Assembly (NCBI GenBank): GCA_905397405.1
Contig: CAJPVJ010000776.1
Location: 1 to 20,573, forward strand
Reading direction: 5' to 3'
Length of the DNA: 20,573 bases
Source: Oppiella nova
Taxonomy: Eukaryota > Arthropoda > Arachnida > Sarcoptiformes > Oppiidae
The notes under the pieces are model-generated. The model made no database searches. It was not told the origin of the DNA and was given only the letters and a program-made list of their open reading frames with translations. This document shows positions 1 through 10,828 of the stretch, piece by piece. The position numbers were made by a program, and so were the translations under genes. Every line of letters starts with the position of its first letter. Within the stretch, counting starts at the first letter, position 1.

Positions 1-1305
1 TTTGGGAAAAACATAAGTAAAACATAAGATTTAAAATATTTAATCAATTCGTTCGCTAATTAAAGGCTGAGTTAATTAGAGATTTTACTTCTGTTTAGTT
101 TCCATACATATTATATAACATTATATAATATATATATATTTCTGTCAGTATTCCCACTCATTCACAGGAAAGTCACGCAAAGCCACTAAATATTTTTTTG
201 TGACAATTTTATTAAAAGAGAAAACAAAACAAATTGTTACCCAATTTTAACCAAGCTCATTGTGTCATATCATTTGGTGTTATTTAACAAAAACAATCGA
301 CTCGTTTGTCGGTCACATACACACACATACACATGAAATTAGTCGCTGTATTTGGTTGAGTCCAACACCAATTTGACACCAAAATCATACTAACGGCTCG
401 TATCGCGGATTTCGAGAGAGAGAGAAAAAAGTGAAACTTTTGACTTTTCCTTATCTCTCCATTGATTAGAAACACAACTCGTATTTACTCGTAATTATCG
501 GCCGTTTTTCTGACTCCAATAATAACCGCTGAACAGACAGACGGAGACAGACATGTCGTGCGAGAGACACAGTAGTAGAGGGACTGGCGATAACTGACGG
601 TCTCATCACTGTCCACGAGATGTGTACATCATTTCGCACAACCATTTTGTGTAGCGTTTTGTTCGACCGATCACTACATTATCACTCAAACGAGACGTCA
701 AGGAATCGATACTTAATATCATATATATTATCGTCGTTTTTAATTCATTACTTGTTTTGCTTTGCATTACAATAAACACAATCGTGAGGGACGGCTGCAA
801 TCAAATCAATCTGACAGAGAGATTGTGAGATCGGGTTGTTTTCTGTTTCATCATTCAAAACAACATTAGTTACACATATAATATGCACTAATAGTTTGGA
901 TTATAAACATCTCGGTAGTAGTGGTGCTGCTCGTAATCCCTGGCCCTGTCAGCCGTGGCACTCCACTTGCGCTCAGTCCGCCAGGGAGGTGTGCCGGGCG
1001 GGCCCGACAGGGGGCCGTTGATGTTGATGGGGCCGCCGTGTAGGGGCGGCGTCCGGCACATCGGCTGCTGGAGCGGCGGCGGCAATGGAGTCGACAGACT
1101 CGGCCTATGCATCGGATAGAGCGGCGGCGTACGTATGATGGCGTTTGGCGGCGGTAGGGGCGGCGGGTGGTGTGGCAGCCCGCCCTCCATGTGTTGCGGC
1201 GTGTTGTGGAAACTGCGTAAACTCTGACGACTGGCCGTACTCCGGGTGCTCTCGCACCTGCACCTCGGGTCGGCGCGACTGAGCCGTCGTTGTATGTCGT
1301 CCTGA
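1..1305. repeat. Left arm of inverted repeat A
   Basis: Read as its reverse complement, this block matches 4749-6060 nearly throughout. Base 1 pairs with 6060 and base 1176 with 4878, and the small drift in register shows a few indels. Differences are scattered: in the coding part (888-1176) I count four substitutions, three of them synonymous. The exception is 1178-1305, which matches the right arm as a plain reversal rather than a reverse complement (see 4749-4876). Homology stops at 1305. The arm may continue left of the window. It could be a recent inverted duplication, or two haplotypes wrongly joined in the assembly. Confidence 0.95.
888..1304 (-). pseudogene. Partial inverted copy of the C-terminal tail of the four-pass membrane protein gene
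   Basis: This minus-strand block encodes about 138 residues: a charged linker (starting QDDIQRRLSR), then a proline-rich tail with PPPLPPP and a PPLY motif, ending in ...DVYNPNY and a stop. From the residues PHHPPP onward it is the same as the tail of the gene at 4300-5166 except for one Ala/Val change. No membrane segments precede it: upstream of 1305 the reading frame continues into unrelated sequence, although an AG before position 1301 could act as a splice acceptor. It is therefore either a truncated duplicate or the last exon of a gene whose earlier exons I cannot see. Because most differences from the right copy are synonymous, it was copied recently or is still constrained. Its linker probably shows the true sequence of the intact gene. 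Confidence 0.7.
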
Positions 1306-2258
1306 CTAGTCCTCAAACTGAACGCCAAAAAGGCATCGATTTTGTTCAGCCAATCGATTGTTTGCCACGAAATGGGAAATTTTTGCCCCGAAAAAAATGT
1401 TTTGCAAAAACCCATAAGAGTCGCTATTATTAAAGTTTTTTAACCAAAATCTCTACCAAACTTTGATTCTCCACTCGAAAATATCATATTATTAGTGCAT
1501 TATTACAGAATATTATTGTTATTATTATTATTACAATTCTGTTCAATAATTTTTTTTGTGGCAAAATCAATTGTTATGTAGAAAGTATTTGCTTTTATAC
1601 TCAACCTCGTAATTCAATTTTTATGCCCTGATTAAATATAGTTTGGATTACTTATATAACTTACAATATAAAGCTTTTTTTGGGTATTATGATTAAACCA
1701 GAAATCTTGAGATTAAAATTAAAAGTTTTACTCATTTTCTAATTAAGATAATTTATCGCGGATTAAAACAAGCAACTACTTATTACACCTTTAACAATTA
1801 TGTCGAGTTTATGTCTTATCCTTTTTTTAATTATTATTTTGCAATCTATTTATTATCTCCTATATAATATTTTATACATGTACATTGTATATTTATTTAT
1901 AAACTAAATCTGTTGTCTGAAAACTAATTAAATATGCAGTAAATCTTGCATTTAAATTAAGTTTTTTAATTGAACTAACTCTGATTAAATTAATATTAGC
2001 CCAGAATTTGGTGCCTAAAAATAAAATTAATTAGTATCTGGGTTTTTAAGCCAATGATTACTCGATTAAACGTTTTGTTTAAGGGTTAATAAGAGGGTAG
2101 AGTAGGCCCAGACATCAAATTCATAAATAAATTACGTTTGTTAAACAAATAGCCTCCTTTTTGTGTAACTAAAAGTTCACTTTCCACACCGTAATGAATG
2201 TAAATTTTTTTCTCGTGTGCCTATCATTCGGTATACATTCAGTGCAAACACAACATGT

Positions 2259-2287
2259 TTTGCGATCGCAAAGTGTTGGCCAACACT
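2259..2287. other. Two adjacent perfect palindromes
   Basis: TTTGCGATCGCAAA (14 bp, 2259-2272) is directly followed by AGTGTTGGCCAACACT (16 bp, 2272-2287), and the two share one base. Both are perfect dyads and are GC-richer than the surrounding DNA. They could be binding sites for dimeric regulators or could extrude as small cruciforms. No function is assigned. Confidence 0.7.
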
Positions 2288-3918
2288 AAATGAATGACTA
2301 AATTGTGAGCTCTAATGAAAATTTAATCAATTTTTGTGTTGAGTTTTGGTGCTCATCAGTGTTGTTGTGATGGTGTGTATTGAGCCCTAAAAGTGTGTGT
2401 GTTTTAGGCAACCATTGGAGCATTAAATGAATCGCTTTTTGCATACATTCCGTGTTTCCGTTCATTCATTCAATTATTGCAAATATATACATACATTCAG
2501 ACATACAGTATATATAAAACACTGCAACTAATTGACACAAATTATTGAAATTATGTGCTCAAGAATCGCATTAAAACGCATTACATGGTGTGATAAGATT
2601 TTTCAATTTAAATCCTATTTATAGTAGTTTTCCAAGCTAATAAATTAGTGTTCAATAAATTAAATCTTCGCATTCATAGAGCGAAAATGTATTGTTCAGT
2701 AAAATTCATTAAATATTTTTGGTTATAAAAAAAGATTTGTTTTTCAGATAAAAATTTCCAACTATTCCTACACTTTATTGTGAACTTCCAGTACAAGTCA
2801 TGCGTATTGAAAATAATTAAGAGGAACGTTAGGTTTTTCGGGGGAAGATATTCAGTGTTGTCTCGCGTACACACGGAATGCCATTCCTATTGTGTGTGTG
2901 TCTATAGCTATGAAATAGTGTATATAACTCGTCGACTACTCACTGATAAAAGCAATACTAGTAGTACTACTCACAGAATATTCTCTACACTCTCTATTCG
3001 AGTCAGATAAGAGGTCTTAAAGTGTCTTATAAGACGCTATATGACTCTTAAAAACAGACAAAAACTTCATTTTTAAAAGTTAACTTAGGCTAAAGATTCT
3101 AATTCTTCAAAAGAATAAAAAATAAAAAAATCGATGCAATAGATTGCAAATCCATTGTTTAGTTTGTTTCACTCACGTCGAGAACTCCTCTCGTATTTGA
3201 TAATTGAGTTATTCTTAATGAACAACAAAATAAATATATATAATATATAAGTTATATCTGTATGTATAGAGTGAAAAAAAAGTTTTTATTGAAAAAAAGT
3301 ATTTCTTAAGAAAATCTCTTTTCGCTTGAATTCTGTGCGCAAACCGTTTGACATACCATTCACTGGCACTGGCATCGAGTGGTTTTGCAGTGAGTTTTTT
3401 CTCATTAAAATTATTTCGCGATTTAATGCTAAAGAAATTTTTAAAAGCACACAAATAATGCTTATCGCTTTGAGTTACTCTCTTTGATATAATAGCAAGT
3501 TTGCTCACCGACTTACTGACGTATTTACGGTATAATTATATCTATAAACCGACTTGGGCACCACAATTCACATACAGAGAGATAGCATACGTTAATACCT
3601 CCATCGATGGGAAAAGTAATGCACAGATAATATGACTGTGTTTTTGTGTTCATCGACAGGAATGATAGGAATCTATTTTTATCGATGAGTGCCGACACGG
3701 AATCAGTTAATCAATAAAATTAATTTTATTCTCTCATCTGAAAAATACTGTTTCTCTCACCATATATAATAGACTCAATGTTTAGCGGTGCTGTTCATAC
3801 GCGTACAGAATAATAGGTGTATTGAATGGTTGCGGTAGTGAGTGAGTGAATGACAGAATATATTCTGTTGTGTTTATGAGTAATAAATATACAACTAATA
3901 AATTGTGCCAGACATTTA

Positions 3919-3943
3919 ACACACACACACGCTGTGTGTGTGT
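3919..3943. repeat. CA/TG hairpin upstream of the membrane protein gene
   Basis: A run of AC repeats meets a run of TG repeats around a three-base loop (CGC at 3930-3932), giving a perfect 11-bp stem (3919-3929 with 3933-3943). It lies about 380 bases upstream of the first candidate start codon at 4300. It may be part of the promoter or leader, or simply two abutting microsatellites. Confidence 0.75.
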
Positions 3944-4133
3944 AGTAGTAGTGTATGGTATTCACTGTTTTAGTTAATGGCAATAAAACGCAAACTTTTT
4001 ATTCAGAGAGCAAAAGGCTTTTGCGGACAAACGGATCGATAAAACACAGAAATCTTAGGGGAAGACAGAGAGCAGCGAAACGCATGACTCGAGACTTGAG
4101 AGGCGCAAGAAGTGGTGGTAAAGCGCCAGCAAA

Positions 4134-4199
4134 ATGGAGACTCCAGTACTCCGAGTGCTGATCAGCCAATCAACTGATTTGATCGCTCCATGGGTTTAA
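4134..4199 (+). CDS. Possible upstream ORF, 21 codons
   Basis: An ATG in strong context (A at -3, G at +4) opens a 21-residue frame (METPVLRVLISQSTDLIAPW followed by V) ending in TAA, about 100 bases before the main start. If it lies in the leader of the membrane protein mRNA it could dampen translation. There is no conservation evidence, and the transcript start is unknown, so this is only a candidate. Confidence 0.25.
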   Translation: METPVLRVLISQSTDLIAPWV

Positions 4200-4299
4200 T
4201 CACGATCTACATTCTCCGGGCACTACATCCACTACCACTACCACTACCACCACCACAGCACCAGTATCTACCGTACCGTCAGCACCAGCAGCCACTCGT

Positions 4300-5166
4300 A
4301 TGCGTACAGCGAGGCACCAGTGGTTGAGCGATCTGGGGCCCAAAGGCATCGCCATGAACAAATACAAGTGGATGACCTGCACCCTGGTCGTGTGCAACGT
4401 GGTCTCGCTGGTGGCCATGTTCATCGCCGCCTTCTGGGGCTTCACGTACCCCACGATCGTACTCGACGGCTACGAGTCGGGCAAATCGGCGATCGTGGCC
4501 ACCTTCATGTGCGCCCTGTCGGCCGTATGCCTGTGCGGACTCAACTACCAGAACTACTACCTGCTCATCATATACGGCTGCGTCCATCTGCTCGTCATGT
4601 TAAACCAGATCTTCAGTATATTGCCGTTCGGGTGGACCCGGATACCCAACTACCCGGTGGCGGGCGACGTGGCCACACAGATCTACATACTCACGATTCC
4701 CAAACTCATCTTGGTTGTCTTCGCGTTCGTGCTGTCCTACAAACTGCGAGTCCTGCTGTATGTTGCTGCCGAGTCAGCGCGGCTGGGCTCCACGTCCACG
4801 CTCTCGTGGGCCTCATGCCGGTCAGCAGTCTCAAATGCGTCAAAGGTGTTGTGCGGCGTTGTGTACCTCCCGCCCGCGCCACACCACCCGCCGCCTCTAC
4901 CGCCGCCAAACGCCATCATACGTACGCCGCCGCTCTATCCGATGCATAGGCCGAGTCTGTCGACCCCATTGCCGCCGCCGCTCCAGCAGCCCATGTGCCG
5001 GACGCCGCCCCTACACGGCGGCCCCATCAACATCAACGGCCCCCTGTCGGGCCCGCCCGGCACACCTCCCTGGCGGACTGAGCGCAAGTGGAGTGCCACG
5101 GTTGACAGGGCCAGGGATTACGAGCAGCACCACTACTACCGAGATGTTTATAATCCAAACTATTAG
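4300..5166 (+). CDS. Four-pass membrane protein with proline-rich, PPxY-bearing tail (family not recognised)
   Basis: The frame is open from 4183, after an in-frame TGA at 4180. ATG 4300 is the first start. ATG 4354, in a better context (GCC before ATG A), is an alternative and would place the first membrane segment nearer the N-terminus. From 4300 the product is 288 residues. Four hydrophobic segments are visible at roughly residues 25-48, 66-84, 90-111 and 126-147. They are followed by a cytoplasmic-type tail with PPPLPPP and PPLY, a PPxY motif of the kind bound by WW domains of NEDD4-type ligases in other small multi-pass proteins. The end is ...YRDVYNPNY. The family is not recognised; tetraspanin, NKAIN and LAPTM signatures are absent. 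Residues about 151-193 (4749-4876) look foreign: this stretch is the in-place complement of what the inverted copy encodes. With the left-arm version the frame would run on from KLR into QDDIQRR without a break. The gene is GC-rich against AT-rich flanks and appears to be a single exon. Confidence 0.8.
   Translation: MRTARHQWLSDLGPKGIAMNKYKWMTCTLVVCNVVSLVAMFIAAFWGFTYPTIVLDGYESGKSAIVATFMCALSAVCLCGLNYQNYYLLIIYGCVHLLVMLNQIFSILPFGWTRIPNYPVAGDVATQIYILTIPKLILVVFAFVLSYKLRVLLYVAAESARLGSTSTLSWASCRSAVSNASKVLCGVVYLPPAPHHPPPLPPPNAIIRTPPLYPMHRPSLSTPLPPPLQQPMCRTPPLHGGPININGPLSGPPGTPPWRTERKWSATVDRARDYEQHHYYRDVYNPNY
4749..4876. other. Block complemented in place: mirror image of 1178-1305
   Basis: Reading this block backwards, without complementing, gives exactly the plus-strand sequence of 1178-1305; all 128 positions agree (the base at 4749/1305 could be chance, the other 127 are not). 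In a normal inverted repeat it should match as a reverse complement, as the rest of the arm does. The position sum (6054) is the same inside the block and just outside it at 1176/4878, so nothing was inserted, lost or shifted. Only the base identities are swapped A-T and G-C. The block begins at, or one base before, a codon boundary of the membrane protein gene, and ends where arm homology ends. See the finding for interpretation. Confidence 0.97.
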
Positions 5167-6060
5167 TGCATATTATATGTGTAACTAATGTTGTTTTGAA
5201 TGATGAAACAAAAAACAACCCGATCTCACAATCTCTCTGTCAGATTGATTTGATTGCAGCCGTCCCTCACGATTGTGTTTATTGTAATGCAAAGCAAAAC
5301 AAGTAATGAATTATAAAACGACGATAATATATATGATATTAAGTATCGATTCCTCGACGTCTCGTTTGAGTGATAATGTAGTGATCGGCCGAACAAAACG
5401 CTACACAAAATGGTTGTGCGAAATGATGTGCACATCTCGTGGACAGTGATGAGACCGTCAGTTATCGCCAGTCCCTCTACTACTGTGTCTCTCTCGCACG
5501 ACATGTCTGTCTCCGTCTGTCTGTTCAGCGGTTATTATTGGAGTCAGAAAAACGGCCGATAATTACGAGTAAATACGAGTTGTGTTTCTAATCAATGGAG
5601 AGATAAGGAAAAGTAAAAAGTTTGCACTTTTTTCTCTCTCTCTCGAAATCCGCGATACGAGCCGTTAGTATGATTTTGGTGTCAAATTGGTGTTGGACTC
5701 AACCAAACACAGCGACTAATTTCATATGTATGTGTGTGTATGTGACCGACAAATGAGTCGATTGTTTTTGTTAAATAACACGAAATGATATGACACAATG
5801 AGCTTGGTTAAAATTGGGTAACAATTTGTTTTGTTTTCTCTTTTAATAAAATTGTCACAAAAAAATATTTAGTGGCTTTGCGTGACTTTCCTGTGAATGA
5901 GTGGAATACTCACAGAAATATATATATATTATATATATAATGTTATATAATATGTATGGAAACTAAACAGAAGTAAAATCTCTAATTAACTCAGCCTTTA
6001 ATTAGCGAACGAATTGATTAAATATTTTAAATCTTATGTTTTACTTATGTTTTTCCCAAA
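5167..6060 (+). other. 3' flank and probable 3' untranslated region of the membrane protein gene
   Basis: This AT-rich stretch downstream of the stop has no coding frame I trust. The first canonical AATAAA on the plus strand that I found is at 5845-5850, which would give a 3' untranslated region of about 0.7 kb. Earlier variant signals cannot be excluded. The whole stretch is shared with the left arm of repeat A. Confidence 0.4.
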
Positions 6061-6942
6061 ACAAAATGAGAGAAATATTTTTTTTATGTTTAAAAGTCAA
6101 ACTAAATTATACTCTGTCCAATAATTTTAATTGTTTCTCATTGCTATGTGTAATGTTTTTTCAATGTGTAAAGACTTAATGAACTTATTTATAACAAAAA
6201 CAAAGACTTTTTCTCTCAAATTCTTGTATTATTTTTTTCGGTCGAAATAATTGCTCACATTTTTTGTCACAATTTATAGATACAAAGAATTTTGTTATAT
6301 ATTTGTCATTTCGATCACTCGATTGCTCTCATTTTGTTTGACTAGTATCTGTCGGGTCTTAACTTTATTTGTTACCAAAAATATCGTTTTATGAATAGTA
6401 TATAAGAGATATATTTGTGACAAATTTTACTGCAAAATACAGCGACAACCAAACAAACGCTATTAAACTCATTGAAAATCCGATTTATAAAGAATAAAGA
6501 GCTAAAGAACTTAATACTCCTTTACAGAGATTACCTCAAAAATACTGTTTAAGAATATTTAGTAGTTTTTATCTCTCAATAGGCAAACAAGTCTTGATAA
6601 TTAATTTTTTAAAAGTTGGATATATATACAGTATATTAACAGTAATGTTTTGATTATTAATCAATTGTTAGCCAAATTATACATCGCCAGCCAACATGAA
6701 TGTTACGATTATTGACTAAAAGTATACTCTATGATTAACACACAGTAAAAAACGGGTTAATTTTTTTCATGTTAATTTATAAGATATATTTTTGCAACTA
6801 GAAATAAATTATCCGAGTAAATCCATGAAAGTTATAAATCACTAGCCAATCGATTGATTGGAAAGTAAATAATTGTTATATCATGTTGTTGCTAGCTAAG
6901 AAAATAAACTCAATTCACAAACAAAAAAGGTTTTTGTGATAG

Positions 6943-6987
6943 TGGGAGTGAGTGAGTGAGTGAGAGAGAGAGAGAGAGAGAGAGAGG
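6943..6987 (+). repeat. (GAGT)n-(GA)n microsatellite
   Basis: A few GAGT-type units run directly into about 13 GA units on the plus strand (the GA part is about 6962-6987). Confidence 0.9.
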
Positions 6988-9174
6988 GTGATAGATTTTA
7001 ACATAGATTTTACATTTAATTTGATCCGAGCTTTTGTTAGTAAATATAAGAAAATAAAAAACTAATTTATATCGTACTCAGCCATTAGAGTCGGGATCAG
7101 TTTATGGGCTCAAATCAAGTCTCCGAGTCACTCAATCAAAGTCATCAATGATATTTCTGTTTTTTTGTATGAATTATGAAATATTTATTATAAAACTAAT
7201 TCATTTTAATGGTTTTAAATCCTTTTTTCTAATGATTTATGTTTTTCGTAGAAAAAAAGTTTATGAATAAAATTGTTATAATGTTATAAAAACTTAGAAT
7301 AATTATTCAAAAGGCATTTGAATGACTAAATCATGTTATACACAGTATATTAGAAATATGATGACTTTTAAATCGTTTTCATGCCAAACATTAAGTAAAT
7401 AAACGCCAATTTATTGCATGTAAATATTCATAAATAATATTATTATGAAAATTATGAAAATTGATTTCTATTATGAGAAAAATAAAATGAATTATAAAAC
7501 TTAATCCATGAAATTGATGCAAAATTATGGCCACAAATATTTAGCCGTCATCTCATCTCCTCTAATAACTTGTGATCTAATTGTTTAGCCATATATTCAG
7601 AGACTTTGAAAACACATTTTATTAGGAAATATTACAAAATCGGAAATAAATTAATGGCATTTGTGTTGATAAATAACGAAATGTGTATTAGATTACAGCC
7701 ACACGATGTATATTGTATTCATATTTCTTAAAGTCATTAATTTTGATCGAAATCTTCAACATTACGACCAAAAAAGTCGGAGACTTTACGCTTAAAACTA
7801 TAATAAATGACAGGAAAAAGTATTGTATAATAAAGCTATATAATACTCCGGTAATAAAATAGTAAGATATTTATAATATATTTTTTATAAACTGTTTGCT
7901 TTATTAGAGGTTATTAATGTTATATAATTTATACATACCATTCGTTCAAATATTAATGATTTTAGGTAATAAATATTTGAGCTTTTTTATATATATATAA
8001 AAAACCCTACGAGTACAAAAATAACACACATAAATTAATGTAAAAAATATTTAATCAAATTAAATACGTTAATGAAATATGCTGGATAAATATTTTTGCG
8101 AGAAAACGGAGAAACATATATATAAGCAAAAGATTACTAGCTAAATATAATTTTATAGTGACAAATATTATGCTAAAAAATCTATAAATCTATATATAAT
8201 TTAAGCACTTGTTTTGATTAGTAAAATATTGCCTCCGTTTCTATATTTAGTGTTAATTCAGAGATTTTGCTTCACCTGTCACTCAAAGCACATGAAAATT
8301 CTTGTGTCGATAAGTAAAATGAGACAAAAAATATATTCTTCCGACAAAAATAACAAATGAATGAATGAATGATAAGCAAAATAATAGGGAAATCTTTAAT
8401 CTAATACTCAAACACACTGTTTATGGGATGAATAGGAGAGAGTGACCAAAAAGAGGTACTATTTGTTCAGTCTTTGAATGAGAAATGTCTTCATGTCTTC
8501 AAACAAAATAACATAATTTGTGTTAAAATATATAAAAACTGTTTTATTGCTCAACTACTCGATGCCGAACACACAAAATATAAATGGTTTTACTTCTCAA
8601 AGTGTTGGACTCTCAAGAAATATATACATAATACTAAAAATAAAAAGAAAATGATTTTTTATTTCACCGTAAAAACAATAAAACCGATTCATATACCGAT
8701 TCATATACACAATGGATATACAGTATACAGATGTATATGTATGTATAAAAATAACACGCGACCACCCCGACGACAAATTGTATAACAATATCATATCTCA
8801 TCAAATAACAAGTTCAGTCATATCTCTCTCAAATACATTATAGATTTGAAATAATAATGATAATAATAATAATAATGGTCTGAACCGTGCGTACCGGTGC
8901 CGCCGGAATATATACAGAATTTCGCGAAATTCTTCATAGATTTTACGTTTTTAAATGATTATATTATATATGAAAACAGATAACAAAAAAGACATTCACT
9001 CTTATATAATAATATACTGTATTTAATGTATTAATGAAAAACAGAGATTAAATAGACAATAAAATGGGAAAAATAACAATGTTAACCTGAAATAAAATTT
9101 AAATAAAATAATTAATAAATAAAAGTGTTATTCACAGAATAAAATGAGAAATTCCTGCCATTTTTCTGTCAAAA

Positions 9175-9178
<4 letters not shown>

Positions 9179-9212
<34 letters not shown>
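9179..9212 (+). repeat. (CT)17 microsatellite
   Basis: An uninterrupted run of CT dinucleotides on the plus strand in non-coding DNA. Confidence 0.95.
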
Positions 9213-9215
<3 letters not shown>

Positions 9216-9633
9216 TAGGATATAATGTTAAACACAATTTATTATTATATGAAAATCATTTGTTGTTTTATCATTTGTAGGAATAAAATGCTATTTATAA
9301 TTATAATGTTATATAAAATGTATAAAAAAGACATGCAAATTTTATTATGAGTTAATGAATTTGTCTAATATTACAACCAAAAAACGGATGATTAATTGGA
9401 TGTATGTTTTGCGAGATATGGATGGCTTACGGAGTTAGTGGGCTGGCATTTTGCAACCTTACCTAATCTAAAGGACAAAAATATAAGTATATGTATATTT
9501 ATAACTTGAGGTATTATTTTCTATGTTAATATTAATATGCGGACTAATCACTGAAATTAAAGTCATGATTATTAGCATAATTCTTATTAAGTCTTACTTT
9601 TTTGAGGCAAAAATAACTTATTTTGTATGAAAA

Positions 9634-9692
9634 TAATACCCAGAATATACAGAATATAGTTATGTTTACTACACGAGTATATTCTGGGTATT
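9634..9692. repeat. Short inverted repeat with 15-bp perfect stems
   Basis: AATACCCAGAATATA at 9634-9648 recurs as its exact reverse complement at 9678-9692, with a 29-base loop. It could be a small fold-back element or a regulatory hairpin. No flanking target-site duplication is evident. Confidence 0.75.
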
Positions 9693-10828
9693 AGACAATT
9701 CGTTATTTCCTTTCCTAATGCTATGAAAAACATTTTGTTTTGTCAATCATTTTCTTTTATATCCCTTTTCTATGCGATATTTGTTTCGATTCGTTGGCAA
9801 AACTTTTTTTTCTCAAACCTAAGCATCAATTTATTGATTAAAATAAGGAATATATGGAAAAAACACAGAATCGCCAGAAGAGATGGCAGGGCTTTATAAC
9901 ACCATTGGCCTGGGATTTGGATCTTACGCTGCCATACATTTATCACTTTAAATATATTACATACAGTACTACTCGCATATATTATTAGTTCATATGCCTG
10001 CTGACATAATTGGCGCGTTTAAATTACAAAAACTGTTTGCATGCATATTATTAAACATGGTCTCCATGTCTAGGCCACAGACCCCCTCCCGACGTGTTTG
10101 CGTATATTATTTGGCGAGAATAGCGTAACAAAAGGACTCGAAATTGTATTACTCGTTGAAATTGATGTCGAGAGAGACCTTACATGAGATGTTGTTTTAT
10201 ATAATATGAACCTCTAAAACATCTAAAAACATAATAAAGCACTAAATGTGTTGAGAGAAATCTATTTAAGCATAAAATTTTGTAGGAAATGTGTATATGT
10301 TTTGATAACATTAAAACAATGCGACAACAAAAATTATGTAATTATTATATTAGGCAAATATTTTGTTAATGCTGAACATTAGCATAGATTTCTACTATTA
10401 ATATATTCTTAACATTGAGTTTATATTAATATTATGTATCTAGAAATGAATTACTTTAGGAAAAATAACATATTATGCCTACAATAGTGGAAAACTGTAG
10501 TGATTTTGGTTTTCTGAATTTTTATTAATGTTTTTATTAGCGAGATATGTATTATTAAGTTAGTAATTATTTTTATCGCTTTCGTAAGGAATTCCCTCAT
10601 AAGAGGCATTCATTTATGAGTCGAGAATCTCTTTATGGACATATAATAACAACAAATATAATATAGATGTCAACAATAAACGGTTTGGTAATAAAAGTAG
10701 ATTATAATATAATATTTGTGGTGAAACATTTTTGTATTAACCGAAAATGTGATAAAAACTGGAAATCAATATACGGTATATAATTTATATATAGCACAGA
10801 AATAGCGAAATAAAATGAAATAAAACAT

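Larger units (their letters stand above)
1306..4133. other. AT-rich spacer of inverted repeat A; no gene seen
   Basis: No convincing coding exon appears on either strand. Open frames here are short, AT-biased and without recognisable composition. The block holds two adjacent perfect palindromes (2259-2287) and a CA/TG hairpin (3919-3943). The last few hundred bases are presumably the promoter and 5' untranslated region of the membrane protein gene, since base composition rises in GC from about 4020 onward. No clear TATA box or splice site fixes the transcript start. Confidence 0.6.
4749..6060. repeat. Right arm of inverted repeat A
   Basis: This arm is the counterpart of 1-1305. It contains the C-terminal half of the membrane protein frame and about 890 bases downstream of its stop, which are also conserved in the left arm. 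Homology ends at 6060, opposite base 1, so the true outer boundary may be just beyond the window on the left. Divergence between the arms is low, with a few indels in the TA-rich stretch near 5920-5945. Confidence 0.95.

Noticed and set aside
606-800. 64-codon minus-strand frame in arm A, with related frames near 5226-5504
   Set aside because: Lies in the 3' flank of the membrane protein gene; the counterpart arm does not keep the same frame.
3955-4161. 68-codon plus-strand frame just upstream of the membrane protein gene
   Set aside because: Basic, no recognisable pattern, and it falls in what should be the leader or promoter.
4320-4949. Long open frames in other phases and on the minus strand over the membrane protein gene
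   Set aside because: High GC lowers stop frequency. The arginine- and histidine-rich products are shadows of the real frame, which alone shows four membrane segments.
4300-5166. Assignment of the membrane protein to the NKAIN, LAPTM4 or tetraspanin families
   Set aside because: Number of segments fits loosely, but none of the family motifs (for example the tetraspanin CCG) is present.
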